Shown here piece after piece: positions 15,839-23,719 of a stretch of DNA of 64,000 nucleotides. This DNA is from DASQFQ01 sp963811595. Lineage in GTDB: Bacteria; Actinomycetota; Thermoleophilia; Solirubrobacterales; Solirubrobacteraceae. Where the stretch lies: the NCBI GenBank assembly GCA_963811595.1, contig CAWERW010000008.1:248001-312000 (forward strand), read 5' to 3'. Numbering within the stretch: position 1 is the stretch's first letter; every line of letters begins with the position of its first letter. Position numbers and translations under genes: made by a program. The notes beneath the pieces are model-generated. The model was not told where the DNA came from, searched no databases, and saw nothing but the letters and a program-made list of their open reading frames with translations.

Positions 15839-17250
15839 GACCTGCCGACCGGCGACACCGGCTCTTCCTCCCGGGTGAACCTCGGTGCCGTGACGATCGC
15901 CTCCTGACTCGGGTCGTCGGCGCCCATCTCGAGGTCCTTCGTCTCCTCCGACCAGAGGAACGCAGCGAGCGACACCAGGCAGGCGAAGATCATCCAGCAC
16001 GCCACGAGCCACGGGTCGCCGCCGCCCCAGCCCAGCAGCGCCGCCGACAGCGTCGGCGAGAAGCCGACGAGCGCCGCGCCGAGCTCACGCGAGCCGGCGA
16101 AGCCCGTGTAGCGGACGTTGGCCCCGAACAGCTCGGCGTAGAACGCGCCCTGGACAGCGATCATCGGGCCGAGGCCGAACGCGAGCCCGATCGTCATGGC
16201 GAGGGTGATCACGACCGGCTCGCCGGTGTTGATCAGCAGCCAGAACGGGAACGCGTAGAGCGCCGTGAAGCAGACGCTCCACAGGTTCAGCGGGCGCCGG
16301 CCGATGCGGTCCGACAGCGCGCCGTAGACCGGCTGCAGCGCCGTCCCGATCAGCGCCGCGATCACGACGCCCAGCAGCACCGTGCTGCTCGCCAGCCCGA
16401 GCTCGTCGGTGGCGTAGGAGACGCTGAACGCGATGTAGATGTAGATCACCGCCACGTCGGCGACGTGCGCGCCGATGCCGACCAGCACGCTCTTCGGATA
16501 GCGCTTGACGGTGTCGAGGATCGGCATCTTCACGACCTGCTTGCGCTCGCGCAGGTCGCTGAAGACCGGCGACTCCTCCACCCGCATGCGGAAGTACAGC
16601 GTCACGAAGATCATCAGGAACGAGATCAGGAACGGGATCCGCCAGCCCCACGACATCAGCTGCTCCTCGGGCAGCTGGCTGACGAGCAGGAACGCCGAGG
16701 TGCCGAGCACCAGGCCGATCTGGACGCCGAGCTGCGAGAACGAGCCGTAGAAGCCGCGCTTCTCCTTGGGCGCGTGCTCGGCCAGCAGCGTCGAGGCGCC
16801 GCCGAACTCGGCGCCGGCGCCGAGGCCCTGGCAGATGCGCATGACCACGAGCAGGATCGGAGCCCAGATGCCGATCGTCGCGTACGTGGGCAGCAGGCCG
16901 ATGATGCCGGTCGCGATGCCCATCAGCAGCGTCGTGACGATCAGCGTCTCGCGCCGCCCGATGCGGTCGCCCATGTTGCCGAACAGGATCCCGCCGAGAG
17001 GACGGACGACGAAGCCGACGCCGAACGTCGCGAAGGCGGCCAGCGTGCCGACGCCGGTGCCCGCCTTGTCGTTGAAGAACAGGTCGCCGAAGACCAGCGC
17101 GGCGGCCGTGCCGTAGATGAAGAAGTCGTACCACTCGAGCGCGGTGCCGACGACAGAGCCGGCGAGCACCCGGCGCAGCGCCGTCCCCTTCGCGTGGTGG
17201 CTCACACGCCCGTTGCCGTTGCCCTTGACCGCCGCTCCCGCTGTCTGCAT
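15835..17250 (-). CDS. MFS transporter, metabolite:H+ symporter type
   Basis: 471 residues with 12 predicted membrane spans. The start of helix 1 (GTALEWYDFFIYGTAAALVF) is the signature of the metabolite/H+ symporter group (ProP, ShiA, KgtP). The loop GRRETLIV follows helix 3 and a second GRRP sits in the middle loop. ATG at 17250 has GGGAGG eight bases upstream; longer starts lack one. It probably imports the sugar acid processed by the linked enzymes. A candidate LacI operator lies 93 bases upstream. Substrate is inferred from context. Confidence 0.9.
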   Translation of the reverse strand: MQTAGAAVKGNGNGRVSHHAKGTALRRVLAGSVVGTALEWYDFFIYGTAAALVFGDLFFNDKAGTGVGTLAAFATFGVGFVVRPLGGILFGNMGDRIGRRETLIVTTLLMGIATGIIGLLPTYATIGIWAPILLVVMRICQGLGAGAEFGGASTLLAEHAPKEKRGFYGSFSQLGVQIGLVLGTSAFLLVSQLPEEQLMSWGWRIPFLISFLMIFVTLYFRMRVEESPVFSDLRERKQVVKMPILDTVKRYPKSVLVGIGAHVADVAVIYIYIAFSVSYATDELGLASSTVLLGVVIAALIGTALQPVYGALSDRIGRRPLNLWSVCFTALYAFPFWLLINTGEPVVITLAMTIGLAFGLGPMIAVQGAFYAELFGANVRYTGFAGSRELGAALVGFSPTLSAALLGWGGGDPWLVACWMIFACLVSLAAFLWSEETKDLEMGADDPSQEAIVTAPRFTREEEPVSPVGRS

Positions 17251-17322
17251 GTCCGGCGCCTCCCTAGCGTCCGCGTCCTCAGCGCGCGGGCCCGCACCCA
17301 CCACGCTCGGGCATCTCCCAAA

Positions 17323-17335
17323 GGGGATGTTCCCC
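17323..17335 (-). other. Short hairpin between arginase-like and MFS genes
   Basis: On the minus strand GGGGA-ACA-TCCCC is a 5-bp stem followed by TTT. It lies between the arginase-like stop and the MFS start, just after the operator. It could be a weak terminator or a leader structure. The stem is short for either. Confidence 0.25.
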
Positions 17336-17342
17336 CGAGGGC

Positions 17343-17350
17343 AACCGGTT
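17343..17350. promoter_or_regulatory. Second candidate LacI-family operator, AACCGGTT
   Basis: An 8-base perfect palindrome (within CAACCGGTTTA) matching the core of the site at 12092-12101. It lies 6 bases past the arginase-like stop and 93 bases before the MFS start, so it is well placed to control the symporter-dehydrogenase operon. Confidence 0.42.
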
Positions 17351-17356
17351 TACTCA

Positions 17357-18235
17357 TCAATCTGCGATGGCGTCGTGAAGCAGCTGGACGGCGCGCGCGC
17401 TGTAGCGGCCGTCGGGGTCCATCGTCGGGTTGAGGATGGTGACGTCGGCGCCGAGCAGCCCGGGATCGGCGAGCACGGGCCGCAGCAGCTCGAGCAGCTC
17501 GTCCCACGTGATGCCGGGATCGGCCGCGTAGTCGACGGCGGGCAGCTCGGCCTTGGAGAGGACGTCGAGGTCGAGGTGCAGCCAGAACCCCTCGGCGTCG
17601 CGCAGGAGCTCGAGCGCCCGCCGCACGTGCCCGGCGGGGTCGCGGGCGAGCTCCGCGTGGTCGACGATCGGCATGTTCGGCGCAAACTCCCGCGGGTCGG
17701 GCGCGCCGTTGTCGAGCGCCTCCTGCTCGTCGGTGTTGCCGAGCGCGACCACGCGGCGGTCCGAGAGCGTCCCGGCGATCCCGGTGAGCTGCGGCGCCCC
17801 CACGCCCAGCAGGACCGCCAGCTCCATGTCGGCCGCCTCGCCGCCGGGCGAGCTCGCGCCGTCGTAGCAGTCGAGGTGCCCGTCGACGAACAGCAGCCCG
17901 GCGTCGGCGCCGTTGTCGCGCAGCGCCGCCATGACGCCGATCAGCAGCGTGCAGCAGCCGCCGAGCACGAGCGGCTTGCGTCCGTCGCCCAGCAGCGGCG
18001 CGAGCTCGCGCCGCACGACCTGGCAGGCGCCGGCCGCGTCGTCGAGGCCGAGCACGCCGTGCTCCGGGTCGCGCCGCGGGTCGGCGATCGCGACCTGGAG
18101 GTTGCCGTGGTCGCGGATCCCGAGCGCGTCGACGATCCCGGCCGCCCGCAGCGCGGCCGGCAGCCGCTCGCAGCCGACGAAGGCGCCCGACGAGTCGATC
18201 GGGACGCCGATCATGAGGTCGAAGGGGTTGCTCAC
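17357..18235 (-). CDS. Arginase/agmatinase-fold protein with altered metal motif
   Basis: 292 residues of the ureohydrolase fold. Metal-binding Asp118, His120 and Asp122 (FVDGHLDCYD) and Asp222/Asp224 (LHLDLDVL) are present. The motif that usually reads GGDHS is GGCCT at 92-96, so the first His ligand is replaced by Cys95. It may still bind metal but cannot be called an arginase safely. GTG at 18235 overlaps the stop of array-2 paralog A10 (GTGA), making it the last gene of that operon, an unexpected partner for membrane proteins. Formimidoyl- or guanidino-acid hydrolase is possible. Confidence 0.8.
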   Translation of the reverse strand: MSNPFDLMIGVPIDSSGAFVGCERLPAALRAAGIVDALGIRDHGNLQVAIADPRRDPEHGVLGLDDAAGACQVVRRELAPLLGDGRKPLVLGGCCTLLIGVMAALRDNGADAGLLFVDGHLDCYDGASSPGGEAADMELAVLLGVGAPQLTGIAGTLSDRRVVALGNTDEQEALDNGAPDPREFAPNMPIVDHAELARDPAGHVRRALELLRDAEGFWLHLDLDVLSKAELPAVDYAADPGITWDELLELLRPVLADPGLLGADVTILNPTMDPDGRYSARAVQLLHDAIAD

Positions 18236-19416
18236 CGAGGCGTACGCAACCACAGCGAGACGTGCGACGGCTGCACGGTCTCGCGGATCACGCCGCGCAG
18301 CTCCCGGCTCAGCGCGTCGAGCTCGACCTCGTCGCGGAGCCGGGCGCCGAAGCCCGCGAGGGTCTGCGCGGCGTCGTAGCGGCGGCGGTAGAAGCGGCGG
18401 TCGACCACCGCCTGGATGCGCGCCCGCGCCGGGCGGAAGAGACCCGCCACGGCGAGCGTCGAGACCGCGACCGCGAAGCCCGATTCGCCGACCGCGAGGC
18501 TCACGAGCAGCACGCTCGCGAGGTAGGTCGCGCCCAGCGTGGCGGTCAGCGCGCCGTAGACCAGCGTCCGCCGGATCACGACGTCGACGTCGTAGAGGCG
18601 GTGCTTGAGCACGGCGACGCCGAGCGCGACCGCCAGGTAGGCGAACAGCAGGAACACGAACGAGGTGAACAGCACCGACTCGTCGTCGAGGCCGGCGTCT
18701 CCGGCGATCGACAGCCCGGCCAGCGCGACCGCCGCGACCGCCAGCGCGAACAGGAAGCCCTTGAGCTGCTGGCGCAGCTCCGGCGTGCCGCGCCGCCGCT
18801 TGACCAGCAGCCCGGCCAGCGGCACCAGCAGCATGTAGCTCGAGGGACCGTCGAAGTCGACGTCGCGCAACCAGCCGAGCCACTCGGCGCCGAACGGGTT
18901 GTCGGCCGCGGCGACGTCCTCGAGCGGCCCGGGCTCGAACGCGGTGTCGAAGGTCTCGGCCAGCGTGAGCGCGACGATCAGCGCCGCCGGCACGAGCCAG
19001 GCGGGCGACGGCAGGCGGCCGTCGGGCAACAGCAGGAGCGTCAGCACCGCGAGGCCCCACTGCAGGTCGTTGGCAACCCCGCCGACCCAGACCACCTCCG
19101 CCGGGGCGGGCACCGCGCCGGGGTCGCCGTAGAGCCCGAGGTCGGCATAGCCCGTGGCGAACATCGCGATCCCGTTGAGCAGCGCCACCGCGCACAGCAG
19201 CCAGCCGACCGGGTTGCGCGGCAGCCGCGCAGCCACCAGCGCGCCGACGCCGGCGAACACGCCGATCGTGAGCGCGAACAGCACGTCGGTGACGAACGCG
19301 CCCGGGTCGTCGGCCGGCGGGACCTCGGACATCGGCGTCAGCGCGTTGAGCGCCAGGCCCGCGCCGGCGAGGGCGACGTAGAGCGCCAGGCTCCCCCAGG
19401 CCAGCCGCGCGCTCAC
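18232..19416 (-). CDS. Multi-pass membrane protein, kinase-less sensor-module paralog A10 (array 2)
   Basis: 394 residues from a GTG at 19416 (GTGA overlap). The variable N-terminal half has RNPVGWLL and LLLPDGRLPSPAWL. The loop after the central helices is RRRGTPELRQQLKG, so the usual LKW Trp is lost. The core is LKHRLYDVDVVIRRTLVYGALTATLG and the tail ends SLWLRTPR. Its C-terminal module closely matches A5 (array 1), showing that the arrays share ancestry. It lies between A11 and the arginase-like gene. Confidence 0.84.
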   Translation of the reverse strand: MSARLAWGSLALYVALAGAGLALNALTPMSEVPPADDPGAFVTDVLFALTIGVFAGVGALVAARLPRNPVGWLLCAVALLNGIAMFATGYADLGLYGDPGAVPAPAEVVWVGGVANDLQWGLAVLTLLLLPDGRLPSPAWLVPAALIVALTLAETFDTAFEPGPLEDVAAADNPFGAEWLGWLRDVDFDGPSSYMLLVPLAGLLVKRRRGTPELRQQLKGFLFALAVAAVALAGLSIAGDAGLDDESVLFTSFVFLLFAYLAVALGVAVLKHRLYDVDVVIRRTLVYGALTATLGATYLASVLLVSLAVGESGFAVAVSTLAVAGLFRPARARIQAVVDRRFYRRRYDAAQTLAGFGARLRDEVELDALSRELRGVIRETVQPSHVSLWLRTPR

Positions 19417-20567
19417 CCGCGCGTCCTCAGCCACACGGAGACGTGGTCCGGCTGCATCGTGCGGCCCACGACCTCGCGCAGCTCGCGTGCGAGCGTCTCC
19501 AGGTCGACCTCGTCGCGCAGGCCGCCCGCGAACGCCTCGAGGGTTCGCGCGGCGTCGTAGCGGCGGCGGTAGAAGCGGCGGTCGACGACCGCCTGGATGC
19601 GCGAGCGCGCCGGGCGGAACAGCCACGCGACCGCGAGCGTCGACGCGGCCACGGCCGCGTCGGAGTCGCCGATCGTGAGGCCCACCAGCAGCACGAGCCC
19701 GAGGTAGACGGCGAGCAGGGTGGCCGTCAGCGCGCCGTAGACGAGCGTGCGCCGGATCACCACGTCGATGTCGTAGAGCCGGTGGCGGAGGATCGCGAGC
19801 CCCGCCGCGACCGGGAAGGCGGCGAGGCCGAGGCAGACGAGCAGCGCGGTCACGACGTCCCCGGCGCCCTCGTCGGTGTCGGAGACGAGCAGCAGCACCA
19901 CGACGCTGAGCGCGGCGAGGAACAGCATGCCCGCCGCCAGCGCGAGCCATTTCGTCTGTTCGCGCTCGACGCCGCGGGCGCGGCGGAAGCGCACGATCGC
20001 GCCGATGACGGCGAGCGCGCCGCAGAGCATGAACGGGACGACGAGGGCGTCCGCGGCGAAGCCCAGCGGATCGGCGGCGGCGTCGACCCCGAGCGGGTTC
20101 GCGACGCCCTCGGCGCCGCGCAGGTCGCCGGGGTCGAGCGCGAGCACGATCGCCCACAGCGCGGCGACAGCGACGGCCGCGAGCCCGACGCGGCGCCAGC
20201 CGCGGGAGATGAAGCGGCCCGTGGGGAACACGAGCAGCAGCAGGAGCACGAGGACGGTGCTCGGCTCGCTCGACCACGACGCCAGCCACGCGGCCGCGGT
20301 GGCGCCCGGCTCGCGGGGCCGGCTGCCGTAGCCGAGCAGGAACTCCTGCGCCGCGACGCAGACCCCGATCGCGCAGAACAGCCAGCCGACGGGATGGCGA
20401 GGCCGGCGCGACACGATCAGGGCGCCGACGGTCGCGTACGCGATCCACGTCAGCAGGAACAGCGACTCGACGGCGACGTGGTCGTCGCCCCGGATCAGCG
20501 CGAGCTTGCCGGCGGCGAGCAGGGCGACGCCGGCGGGCGCCGCCCAGACCCATCGCTGCAACGTCAT
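19413..20567 (-). CDS. Multi-pass membrane protein, kinase-less sensor-module paralog A11 (array 2)
   Basis: 384 residues from ATG at 20567, overlapping the SRPBCC stop as ATGA. Motifs: RHPVGWLF, LVFPTGRFISRGWR, VEREQTKWLAL, LRHRLYDIDVVIRRTLVYG. It is the most divergent C-terminal module (TIGDSDAAVAASTLAVAWLF, then EVVGRTMQPDHVSVWLRTRG), so it may be an early branch. First paralog after the SRPBCC gene. Confidence 0.84.
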   Translation of the reverse strand: MTLQRWVWAAPAGVALLAAGKLALIRGDDHVAVESLFLLTWIAYATVGALIVSRRPRHPVGWLFCAIGVCVAAQEFLLGYGSRPREPGATAAAWLASWSSEPSTVLVLLLLLVFPTGRFISRGWRRVGLAAVAVAALWAIVLALDPGDLRGAEGVANPLGVDAAADPLGFAADALVVPFMLCGALAVIGAIVRFRRARGVEREQTKWLALAAGMLFLAALSVVVLLLVSDTDEGAGDVVTALLVCLGLAAFPVAAGLAILRHRLYDIDVVIRRTLVYGALTATLLAVYLGLVLLVGLTIGDSDAAVAASTLAVAWLFRPARSRIQAVVDRRFYRRRYDAARTLEAFAGGLRDEVDLETLARELREVVGRTMQPDHVSVWLRTRG

Positions 20568-21001
20568 GTCGGATTCTGTTCGAGCAGCTGCTTCAAGCGC
20601 AAGGTGTTCGCGGCCAGCTCCTCTCTCGTCATGCGCGCGGCGATCGCGCTCGCGACGCGGGCGGCGAGCCCGCCCGCCTCGAGTGTCCACGTGAAGCGCG
20701 TGCCCGGCCCGGCCGGCTCGAGCTCCCACGTGCCGCGGAACGGCACCGGGCCCTCCTCGCTCTCGATCACGCTGCGCCGGCTCGGGCGGTGCTCGGTGCA
20801 GACCCAGGTCGTCTCCATGACCCGGCCGAGGAACTGGCGCGTCTCGGTGACCTCCACCCCGGGGCGCAGCAGGCCGCGGCGGTGCGGGCGAACCTCGAGC
20901 AGGCTCGTCTGCCAGCGCGGGAGGTTGACGGGCTCGGCGAGGAAGGCGAACACCTCGTCGACGGGGCGGGCGATCTCGGCACTGTGCTGGAAGGTGGCCA
21001 T
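20564..21001 (-). CDS. SRPBCC (polyketide cyclase/START-fold) protein heading array 2
   Basis: 145 residues, a soluble helix-grip protein: FQHSAEIARPVDEVFAFLAEPVNLPRWQTSLLEVRP is the typical N-terminus of this family, followed by GTRFTWTLEAGG. Such proteins bind hydrophobic ligands; a specific ligand cannot be assigned. ATG at 21001 has GGGGGAGG upstream. The stop overlaps A11 (ATGA), so it is the first gene of array 2. A relic of a second copy lies at the head of array 1, which argues that the SRPBCC-array order is ancestral. Confidence 0.87.
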   Translation of the reverse strand: MATFQHSAEIARPVDEVFAFLAEPVNLPRWQTSLLEVRPHRRGLLRPGVEVTETRQFLGRVMETTWVCTEHRPSRRSVIESEEGPVPFRGTWELEPAGPGTRFTWTLEAGGLAARVASAIAARMTREELAANTLRLKQLLEQNPT

Positions 21002-21007
21002 TCGGGA

Positions 21008-21045
21008 CGCAGCCTCCCCCGCGCGCGTCCGGGAATCGTTACGGT
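21008..21045. promoter_or_regulatory. Divergent control region shared by SRPBCC/array 2 and the BTAD regulator
   Basis: Only ~50 bases separate the SRPBCC and BTAD start codons. This stretch, with core GAATCGTTACGG, is repeated at 10994-11029 before array 1 at about nine in ten positions. Conservation outside coding sequence suggests a promoter or regulator site used by both arrays. No clear -35/-10 pair is recognised. Confidence 0.4.
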
Positions 21046-21052
21046 GCCCGCG

Positions 21053-23719
21053 GTGGCGCCGGTCGACGTACTGCTGCTCGGACCCCCGCGCGTCGAGCGA
21101 GACGGGGCGCCGGTCGCGTTCGACACCCGCAAGGCGCTCGCGCTGCTGGCGGTCCTGGCGCTCGCCGACCGGCCGCGGCCGCGCGACGTGCTCGCCGAGC
21201 TGCTGTGGCCCGAGCACGACGCGGAGCACGCGCGCGGCGCGCTGCGGCGGACGCTGTCGGCGCTGCGGGGCGCGGTCGGCGCCGACTTCGTGGACGCGAC
21301 GCGCGACCGCGTCTCGCTCGTCCGCGGCCCGGGGCTGTGGATCGACGTCGACGCGTTCCGCGCGGCCGAGGACCCCGCCGAGGCGGCGGCGGTCTTCCGC
21401 GGGGAGTTCCTCGAGGGCTTCGGGCTGCGCGACTCGCCCGCGTTCGAGGACTGGCAGCGCGCCGAGGCCGACACGCTGCGGCGCGAGCTCGCAGCGGTGC
21501 TGGCGCGGCTCGTCGAGTCGTCGGGAGACGTGGCGGTGGCGCAGCGCTGGCTCGAGCTCGACCCGCTCCACGAGCCCGCCCACCGCGCGCTGATCCGGCT
21601 CTACGCCGAACGCGGCGACCGCGCCGAGGCCCTCGCGCAGTACCGCGAGTGCGTGCGCACGCTGTCGCGCGAGCTCGGGGTGCCGCCGCTGGCCGAGACG
21701 ACGCGGCTCTACGAGGCGATCAGCGAGGGCACGCTCGAGGCGCCCTCCGCCCCGCCGGAGCCGGCCGAGCCGACCGTGCGCCGCGCGCCGCTCGTCGGGC
21801 GGGCGCGCGAGTGGGAGGCGCTGCTGGGCGCGTACGAGGCGGTCGGCGAGGACGGCGGCGTCGTGCTGCTCGAGGGCGAGGCGGGGATCGGCAAGACGCG
21901 GCTCGCCGAGGAGCTCGCCGCGCACCTGCGCGAGCGCGGCGCCGCGGTGCTCGCCGGCCGCGCCTACGAGGAGGAGGCCGCGCTCGCCTACGGCCCGCTG
22001 GTCGAGGCGCTGCGGCGGCGGCTGCGCGACGACGACGCCTGGGTCGCCGGCGTGCCCGAGCGCGCACTGTGCGAGGCGGCGCGGCTGCTGCCCGACCTGA
22101 GCGTCGCCCCGCCCCCGCCGCTCGACGGCCCCGGCGCGCAGGCGCGCTTCTTCGAGGGCGTGTGGACGACGCTCGCGCACGCCGCGGCCGGACCGGTGCC
22201 GGGCGTGCTCGTGCTCGAGGACGTGCAGTGGGCCGACGAGGCGACGCTCGGGCTGCTCAGCTACGGGCTGCGGCGGCTGGCGGGACGGGGCATGTTCGTC
22301 CTCCTGACCTCGCGCGTGCCGCTGCGGCGCATGGTCACGGGAGGCATGGTGCTCGAGCGGCTCGGCGAGGACGAGGTCGAGGAGCTCCTGCGCACCGCGG
22401 TCCCCGAGCCCGCGCCCGGGCTCGCGCGGCGGCTCTACGAGGAGACCGAGGGGCTCCCGTTCCTGCTCGTCGAGTACCTCCACTCGCTGCCCAGCGAGGG
22501 CGACTGGGAGCTCCCGGCGGGGGCGCGCGAGCTGTTGCTGGCGAGGCTGGACGGCGTGAGCGAGACCGGCCGCCAGGTGCTCGCCGCCGCCGCCGTCATC
22601 GGCCGCTCGTTCGACGTCGACACGGTTCGCGCCGCATCCGGCCGCGGCGACGAGGAGACGGTCGGCGCGCTGGAGGAGCTGGTGCGGCGCGGCCTGATCC
22701 GCGAGGGGCGCTTCGACTACGACTTCACGCACGAGCAGCTGCGGCGGCTCGCCGCCGAGGAGACGAGCCTGGCCCGGCGGCGGCTCCTCCACGGCCGCGT
22801 TGCGGACGCGCTGGCGCCAGGGCCCGCGGCCGAGGTCGCGCGTCACCTCCAGCTCGCCGGCCGTGACGCCGAGGCCGCCGCGGCGTACCGGCGCGCTGCC
22901 GAGCACGCGCGCGCGCTGTACGCGAACGCGGAGGCGCTCGAGCACCTGCGGGCGGCGCTCGCCGTCGGCGACCCCGACCCCGGCCCGCTGCACGCCGCGA
23001 TCGGCGACCTGCAGACGCTCCAGGGCGAGTACGCGGCCGCGCTCGCCTCGTACGAGACCGCCGCGGCCCACGCCGCGCCCGAGGACCTCGGCCCGCTCGA
23101 GCACCGGCTCGGCCAGGTCCACCACCGCCGCGGCGACTGGGCGCTCGCGACCGCGCACTTCGAGGCCGCGTTCGCCGCCACGCCGGAGGACGACCTCGCG
23201 CGCCGGGCGCGCATCTGCGCCGACCTGTCGCTGAGCGCGCACGACGGCGGCGACCCCGAGCGCGCCGCCGAGCTGGCCGAGCGCGCCCGCGACCTCGCCG
23301 AGCAGGCCGGCGACCCGCGCGCGCTCGGCCAGGCGCACAACCTGCTCGGCGCGCTCGCCACCAGCGGCGGCGCCGCCGACGCCGCGCTCGAGCACCTCGG
23401 CCGCAGCCTCGAGCTCGCCGAGGCGACCGACGACCCCGGCGCCCGTGTCGCCGCGCTCAACAACCTCGCGCTCGCCCACCGCGCGCGCGGCGAGCTGGAG
23501 CCGGCGCTGGAGCTGACCGGCCGCGCGCTGGAGCTCTGCGCCGCCCAGGGCGACCGCCACCGCGAGGCGGCGCTGCACAACAACCTCGCCGACCTGCTCC
23601 ACGCCGCGGACCGCCCCGAGGACGCGATGGCCCAGCTCAAGCGCGCGGTCGCGATCTTCGCCGAGGTCGGCGCCGAGGGCGAGCCGCAGCCCGAGGTGTG
23701 GAAGCTGGCTCGCTGGTGA
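21053..23719 (+). CDS. AfsR/SARP-like regulator: winged helix, BTAD, AAA ATPase, TPR
   Basis: 888 residues (an in-frame GTG at 21044 would add three). Order: OmpR-type winged helix at ~1-90 (LLGPPRVERDG to RTLSALRG); bacterial transcriptional activation domain ~95-225 (AAVFRGEFLEGFGL, YRECVRTLSRELGV); STAND/AAA-type ATPase from ~243 with Walker A GEAGIGKTRL (~277) and Walker B GVLVLEDVQWAD (~384); TPR repeats from ~600 to the end. It is a large nucleotide-dependent regulator. It is divergent from array 2 by ~50 bases and so may control it. The stop overlaps the methyltransferase GTG. Confidence 0.9.
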   Translation: MAPVDVLLLGPPRVERDGAPVAFDTRKALALLAVLALADRPRPRDVLAELLWPEHDAEHARGALRRTLSALRGAVGADFVDATRDRVSLVRGPGLWIDVDAFRAAEDPAEAAAVFRGEFLEGFGLRDSPAFEDWQRAEADTLRRELAAVLARLVESSGDVAVAQRWLELDPLHEPAHRALIRLYAERGDRAEALAQYRECVRTLSRELGVPPLAETTRLYEAISEGTLEAPSAPPEPAEPTVRRAPLVGRAREWEALLGAYEAVGEDGGVVLLEGEAGIGKTRLAEELAAHLRERGAAVLAGRAYEEEAALAYGPLVEALRRRLRDDDAWVAGVPERALCEAARLLPDLSVAPPPPLDGPGAQARFFEGVWTTLAHAAAGPVPGVLVLEDVQWADEATLGLLSYGLRRLAGRGMFVLLTSRVPLRRMVTGGMVLERLGEDEVEELLRTAVPEPAPGLARRLYEETEGLPFLLVEYLHSLPSEGDWELPAGARELLLARLDGVSETGRQVLAAAAVIGRSFDVDTVRAASGRGDEETVGALEELVRRGLIREGRFDYDFTHEQLRRLAAEETSLARRRLLHGRVADALAPGPAAEVARHLQLAGRDAEAAAAYRRAAEHARALYANAEALEHLRAALAVGDPDPGPLHAAIGDLQTLQGEYAAALASYETAAAHAAPEDLGPLEHRLGQVHHRRGDWALATAHFEAAFAATPEDDLARRARICADLSLSAHDGGDPERAAELAERARDLAEQAGDPRALGQAHNLLGALATSGGAADAALEHLGRSLELAEATDDPGARVAALNNLALAHRARGELEPALELTGRALELCAAQGDRHREAALHNNLADLLHAADRPEDAMAQLKRAVAIFAEVGAEGEPQPEVWKLARW

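Noticed and set aside
17357..18235. Naming the gene arginase or agmatinase outright
   Set aside because: The GGDHS metal motif is GGCCT, so substrate and even activity are uncertain.
20564..23602. 1012-codon minus-strand ORF upstream of the SRPBCC start
   Set aside because: Only the last 145 codons are the SRPBCC protein; the rest is antisense to the BTAD regulator.
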